Shown here: piece after piece, positions 4,290 through 5,880 of the stretch
Layout: every line of letters begins with the position of its first letter
Position numbering within the stretch: the stretch's first letter is position 1
DNA from: Candidatus Bathyarchaeota archaeon
GTDB taxonomy: Archaea > Thermoproteota > Bathyarchaeia > TCS64
Reading direction: 5' to 3'
Assembly (NCBI GenBank): GCA_016934355.1
Contig: JAFGTA010000038.1
Span: 1-5,880 of the forward strand
Length of the DNA stretch: 5,880 nucleotides
Translations under genes and position numbers: made by a program
Notes under the pieces: model-generated
What the model was told of the DNA's origin: nothing
Seen by the model: only the letters and a program-made list of their open reading frames with translations
Database searches by the model: none

Positions 4290-5348
4290 ATGGGTGGACG
4301 TCTAGAGCTGCGTAGCGTATACAAGGACTTCGGCGGCTTTAAGCTCGACAACGTCAACCTTAGCCTCGAAGCGGGGGAGTACTTCGTCCTCGTGGGCCCA
4401 ACGGGAAGCGGCAAGACCCTTCTACTTGAGACGGTGAACGGCTTCCACAGCGTGGACTATGGGATAGTCGAGTTCGACGGCCGCGACATAACGGACCTGC
4501 CGCCCAGCAAGCGCAGCGTCGGCTACGTCCCCCAGACGCCGAACCTCAACGACGGCCAGACGGTGCGTGAGAACATCGAGTTCACGGTGAGGCTGAGACA
4601 CCTCCCCGGCGACTGGACCAGGGAGGTCAAGGGTATCATCGCCATGATGAGCCTGGGCGCTATGGAGGACAAGTTAGCCCTCAACCTAAGCGGAGGGGAG
4701 CGCCGCAAGGTGGCCCTTGCACGCGCCATTATACTGAAGCCTGACCTGCTGCTGCTGGATGAGCCTCTGAGCAGCTTGGACGTCTCAAGCAAGCACGCGC
4801 TGCGAGACGAGATCAGGATGATCCACAGGTACCTTGGCTGCACCGTGATTCATGTGACCCACAACCAGCAGGAGGCGCTGGGCCTCGCCACGAGGATGGG
4901 CGTGATGAGGCGTGGCACCATCGTGAAGACGGGCACCGTGGAGGAGGTGTTCGACGACCCCATGGACGAGTACGCGGCCCGCTTCCTCGGCTACGAGAAC
5001 ATATATCTGGCCAAGGTGTCGGAGCCCGGGCGTACGACTAAGATGACCTTGGGCGGCGTAACGCTGAGGGCGGCGAAGCCGCCGGCTAAAGGCCAGACAA
5101 TGGTGGGTATCCACGGCGACGACGTGAGTGTCCACCGCAGGACCCCTGTTAACGTCAGGGACAATATATTCCAGGGCGTCGTGAAGGACTACAGCCACAA
5201 GGGGCCGAGTGTCACCGTGACTCTGGACATCGGTGTCGAGCTTCGGATTAACCAGAGTAAGCGGAGGTTTCTTGAGCAGGGGATTCAGAGGGGCGACGAC
5301 GTTTGGGTTCAGTTCTCCCCCGGGGCGGTTAAGCAACTGACAGCGTAA
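4290..5348 (+). CDS. ABC transporter ATPase, molybdate/tungstate (ModC/WtpC) type
   Basis: This 352-residue protein powers an importer by hydrolysing ATP at the cytoplasmic face of the membrane. All nucleotide-binding motifs are intact: Walker A GPTGSGKT (36-43), Q-loop Q82, signature LSGGE (133-137), Walker B LLLLDEP with D157 and E158, D-loop SSLD (161-164), and switch H191 in HVTH. Residues about 240-350 form a C-terminal regulatory region of TOBE/MOP-like beta character (VGIHGDDVSV and VVKDYSHKGPSVTVTLD). Features such as LLETVNG, DITDLPPSKRSVGYVPQ and ARFLGYENI resemble archaeal WtpC and bacterial ModC more than sugar-type MalK, so an oxyanion (tungstate or molybdate) is the favoured substrate; another small anion or polyamine cannot be excluded. 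No permease or binding protein lies next to it, which is unusual. The ATG at 4290 follows a weak GAGGG site. Confidence 0.92.
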   Translation: MGGRLELRSVYKDFGGFKLDNVNLSLEAGEYFVLVGPTGSGKTLLLETVNGFHSVDYGIVEFDGRDITDLPPSKRSVGYVPQTPNLNDGQTVRENIEFTVRLRHLPGDWTREVKGIIAMMSLGAMEDKLALNLSGGERRKVALARAIILKPDLLLLDEPLSSLDVSSKHALRDEIRMIHRYLGCTVIHVTHNQQEALGLATRMGVMRRGTIVKTGTVEEVFDDPMDEYAARFLGYENIYLAKVSEPGRTTKMTLGGVTLRAAKPPAKGQTMVGIHGDDVSVHRRTPVNVRDNIFQGVVKDYSHKGPSVTVTLDIGVELRINQSKRRFLEQGIQRGDDVWVQFSPGAVKQLTA

Positions 5349-5370
5349 CCGAGAATCTTCAGATAAAGCT

Positions 5371-5379
5371 GATATTATT
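5371..5379 (+). promoter_or_regulatory. TATA box of the zinc-binding protein gene
   Basis: GATATTATT is centred about 25 bases before the ATG at 5400, which suits leaderless transcription. The gap after the ATPase is 51 bases and shows no U-tract, so cotranscription with the ATPase is also possible. Confidence 0.45.
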
Positions 5380-5399
5380 CATCCACGACATTGTGAGGC

Positions 5400-5798
5400 A
5401 TGAAGGAGTGGAGATGCAAGACATGCGGCGTGACTTACACGCCGGACCCGCCGGACTATACGTGCCCAGGGTGCGGCGGCAGCAACACGATACCAGCCGA
5501 CTTTAAAGCAGAGGCCGTAGCATCAAAATCGACGAAGGCGCAGGAGCTTCCCGAGAGGCATTGCCCTGAGTGCGGGGAGGCTATACGTTGTGGTTACCTT
5601 GTCGAGACCAACACGCCGCTCACGTTGATGACTCTTGGGGAGGGAATTTATTGGAGCGCCGGCGAGGGCGGGATGTTAGGGGACCGAGTGGCACTCAAGG
5701 CGTACGCCTGCCCAGGGTGTGGACACATCGGTCTCTACGCGCGGAGGCTGGAGAAGGACAGAGCCATCATAGAGAAAGCACACTATCGATGCGAGTAA
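5400..5798 (+). CDS. Two-module zinc-ribbon/rubredoxin-like protein, function unknown
   Basis: This 132-residue soluble protein has two cysteine-rich modules. The N-terminal one, C6-x2-C9 (WRCKTCGVTYT) with C22-x2-C25 (CPGCGGS), is like a short rubredoxin or zinc ribbon, as found at the ends of rubrerythrin-type proteins. After a lysine- and alanine-rich linker (about 36-50) comes C55-x2-C58 (HCPECGEAI) paired with C104-x2-C107 (CPGCGHIGLY), the plan of small uncharacterised zinc ribbons with a W-containing middle (GIYWSAGEGG). C64 and C131 are extra. Each module probably binds one metal, zinc or, in the first, possibly iron. A scaffold, sensor or protein-interaction role is likely, but no reaction can be named. 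It starts at ATG 5400 behind a well-placed TATA box, and ends 23 bases from the stop of the convergent right-edge gene. Confidence 0.85.
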   Translation: MKEWRCKTCGVTYTPDPPDYTCPGCGGSNTIPADFKAEAVASKSTKAQELPERHCPECGEAIRCGYLVETNTPLTLMTLGEGIYWSAGEGGMLGDRVALKAYACPGCGHIGLYARRLEKDRAIIEKAHYRCE

Positions 5799-5807
5799 GT
5801 TATAACT
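5798..5807. repeat. Palindrome AGTTATAACT between convergent genes
   Basis: A perfect 10-bp palindrome overlaps the stop codon of the zinc-binding protein gene and fills part of the 23-bp gap before the convergent stop at 5822. It could form a weak stem at both transcript ends, but it lacks a U-tract and may be chance. Confidence 0.25.
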
Positions 5808-5821
5808 CACTTGATTAGTGT

Positions 5822-5880
5822 CTACAGCTTCTCAAGCGCCGCCTCTACTCTGTCAAGCGCCTCACGTATGATGCCCATGC
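5822..5880 (-). CDS. C-terminal end of an unknown helical protein, cut by the right edge
   Basis: Reading leftward from the window edge, one minus-strand frame gives 18 full codons ending IIREALDRVEAALEKL and a TAG at 5822-5824. The peptide is an ideal amphipathic helix with seven-residue spacing (EALDRVE, then AALEKL), and the DNA shows it as TCAAGCGCC repeated exactly 21 bases apart (5832-5840 and 5853-5861). This is typical of a coiled-coil C-terminus. It converges on the zinc-binding protein gene. The family cannot be named from so little sequence. Confidence 0.6.
   Translation of the reverse strand, partial: MGIIREALDRVEAALEKL

Noticed and set aside
4785..5336. Minus-strand 183-codon frame opposite the ABC ATPase
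   Set aside because: It is antisense to a gene with every ABC motif intact; the peptide is rich in His, Arg and Val and has no recognisable domain or promoter.
4290..5798. ATPase plus zinc protein as a complete transporter system
   Set aside because: The second protein has no membrane spans and no signal peptide, so it cannot be the permease or an exported binding protein.
5832..5861. TCAAGCGCC direct repeat 21 bases apart as a mobile-element or CRISPR-like repeat
   Set aside because: The spacing equals one heptad of codons and both copies lie in frame in a coiled-coil-like protein end, so protein structure explains it.

Overview
The window looks like chromosomal DNA from an anaerobic archaeon. 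The evidence is AT-rich TATA-type boxes about 25-28 bases ahead of several start codons, with little or no leader; U-rich rather than hairpin-type gene ends; an AbrB/PIN (VapBC) toxin-antitoxin pair of archaeal style; a cysteine-rich iron-sulfur protein; and a molybdate/tungstate-type ABC ATPase. Frequent AGG/AGA arginine codons fit a Thermoproteota/Bathyarchaeia-like lineage, but that placement is an inference and no 16S or marker gene is present.

Layout. Positions 1-3477 carry six genes, all on the minus strand. Read in transcription order from right to left they are a GNAT acetyltransferase (3477-3010), a 12-helix MFS transporter (2883-1696), an 18-cysteine iron-sulfur protein (1598-930), a small winged-helix-like protein (859-596), an unrecognised helical protein (530-114), and the start of a gene that runs off the left edge (68-1). 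At about 3480-3586 a divergent promoter region switches to plus-strand genes: vapB (3587-3826), vapC (3830-4237), an ABC ATPase with a C-terminal TOBE-like region (4290-5348), and a two-module zinc-binding protein (5400-5798). The end of another minus-strand gene enters from the right edge (5880-5822). No gap exceeds 300 bases. No tRNA, rRNA, CRISPR array, transposase or insertion-sequence end was seen.

How it works together. Most minus-strand genes have their own TATA box, so this looks like a row of short transcription units rather than one operon. vapB and vapC are a true operon. The ATPase resembles WtpC/ModC, but its permease and binding protein are not here.

The most distinctive signals are regulatory. 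A perfect inverted repeat encloses the MFS TATA box. A second perfect inverted repeat abuts the TATA box of the iron-sulfur gene. A repeated TTACCCACA word lies in the vapBC/GNAT divergent promoter. A palindrome lies upstream of the winged-helix gene. The VapC-like toxin also has Glu where the first catalytic Asp of PIN domains normally sits. I see no clear evidence of a wholly new multi-gene system; the cysteine-rich protein with its adjacent winged-helix gene is the best candidate for unexplained biology.
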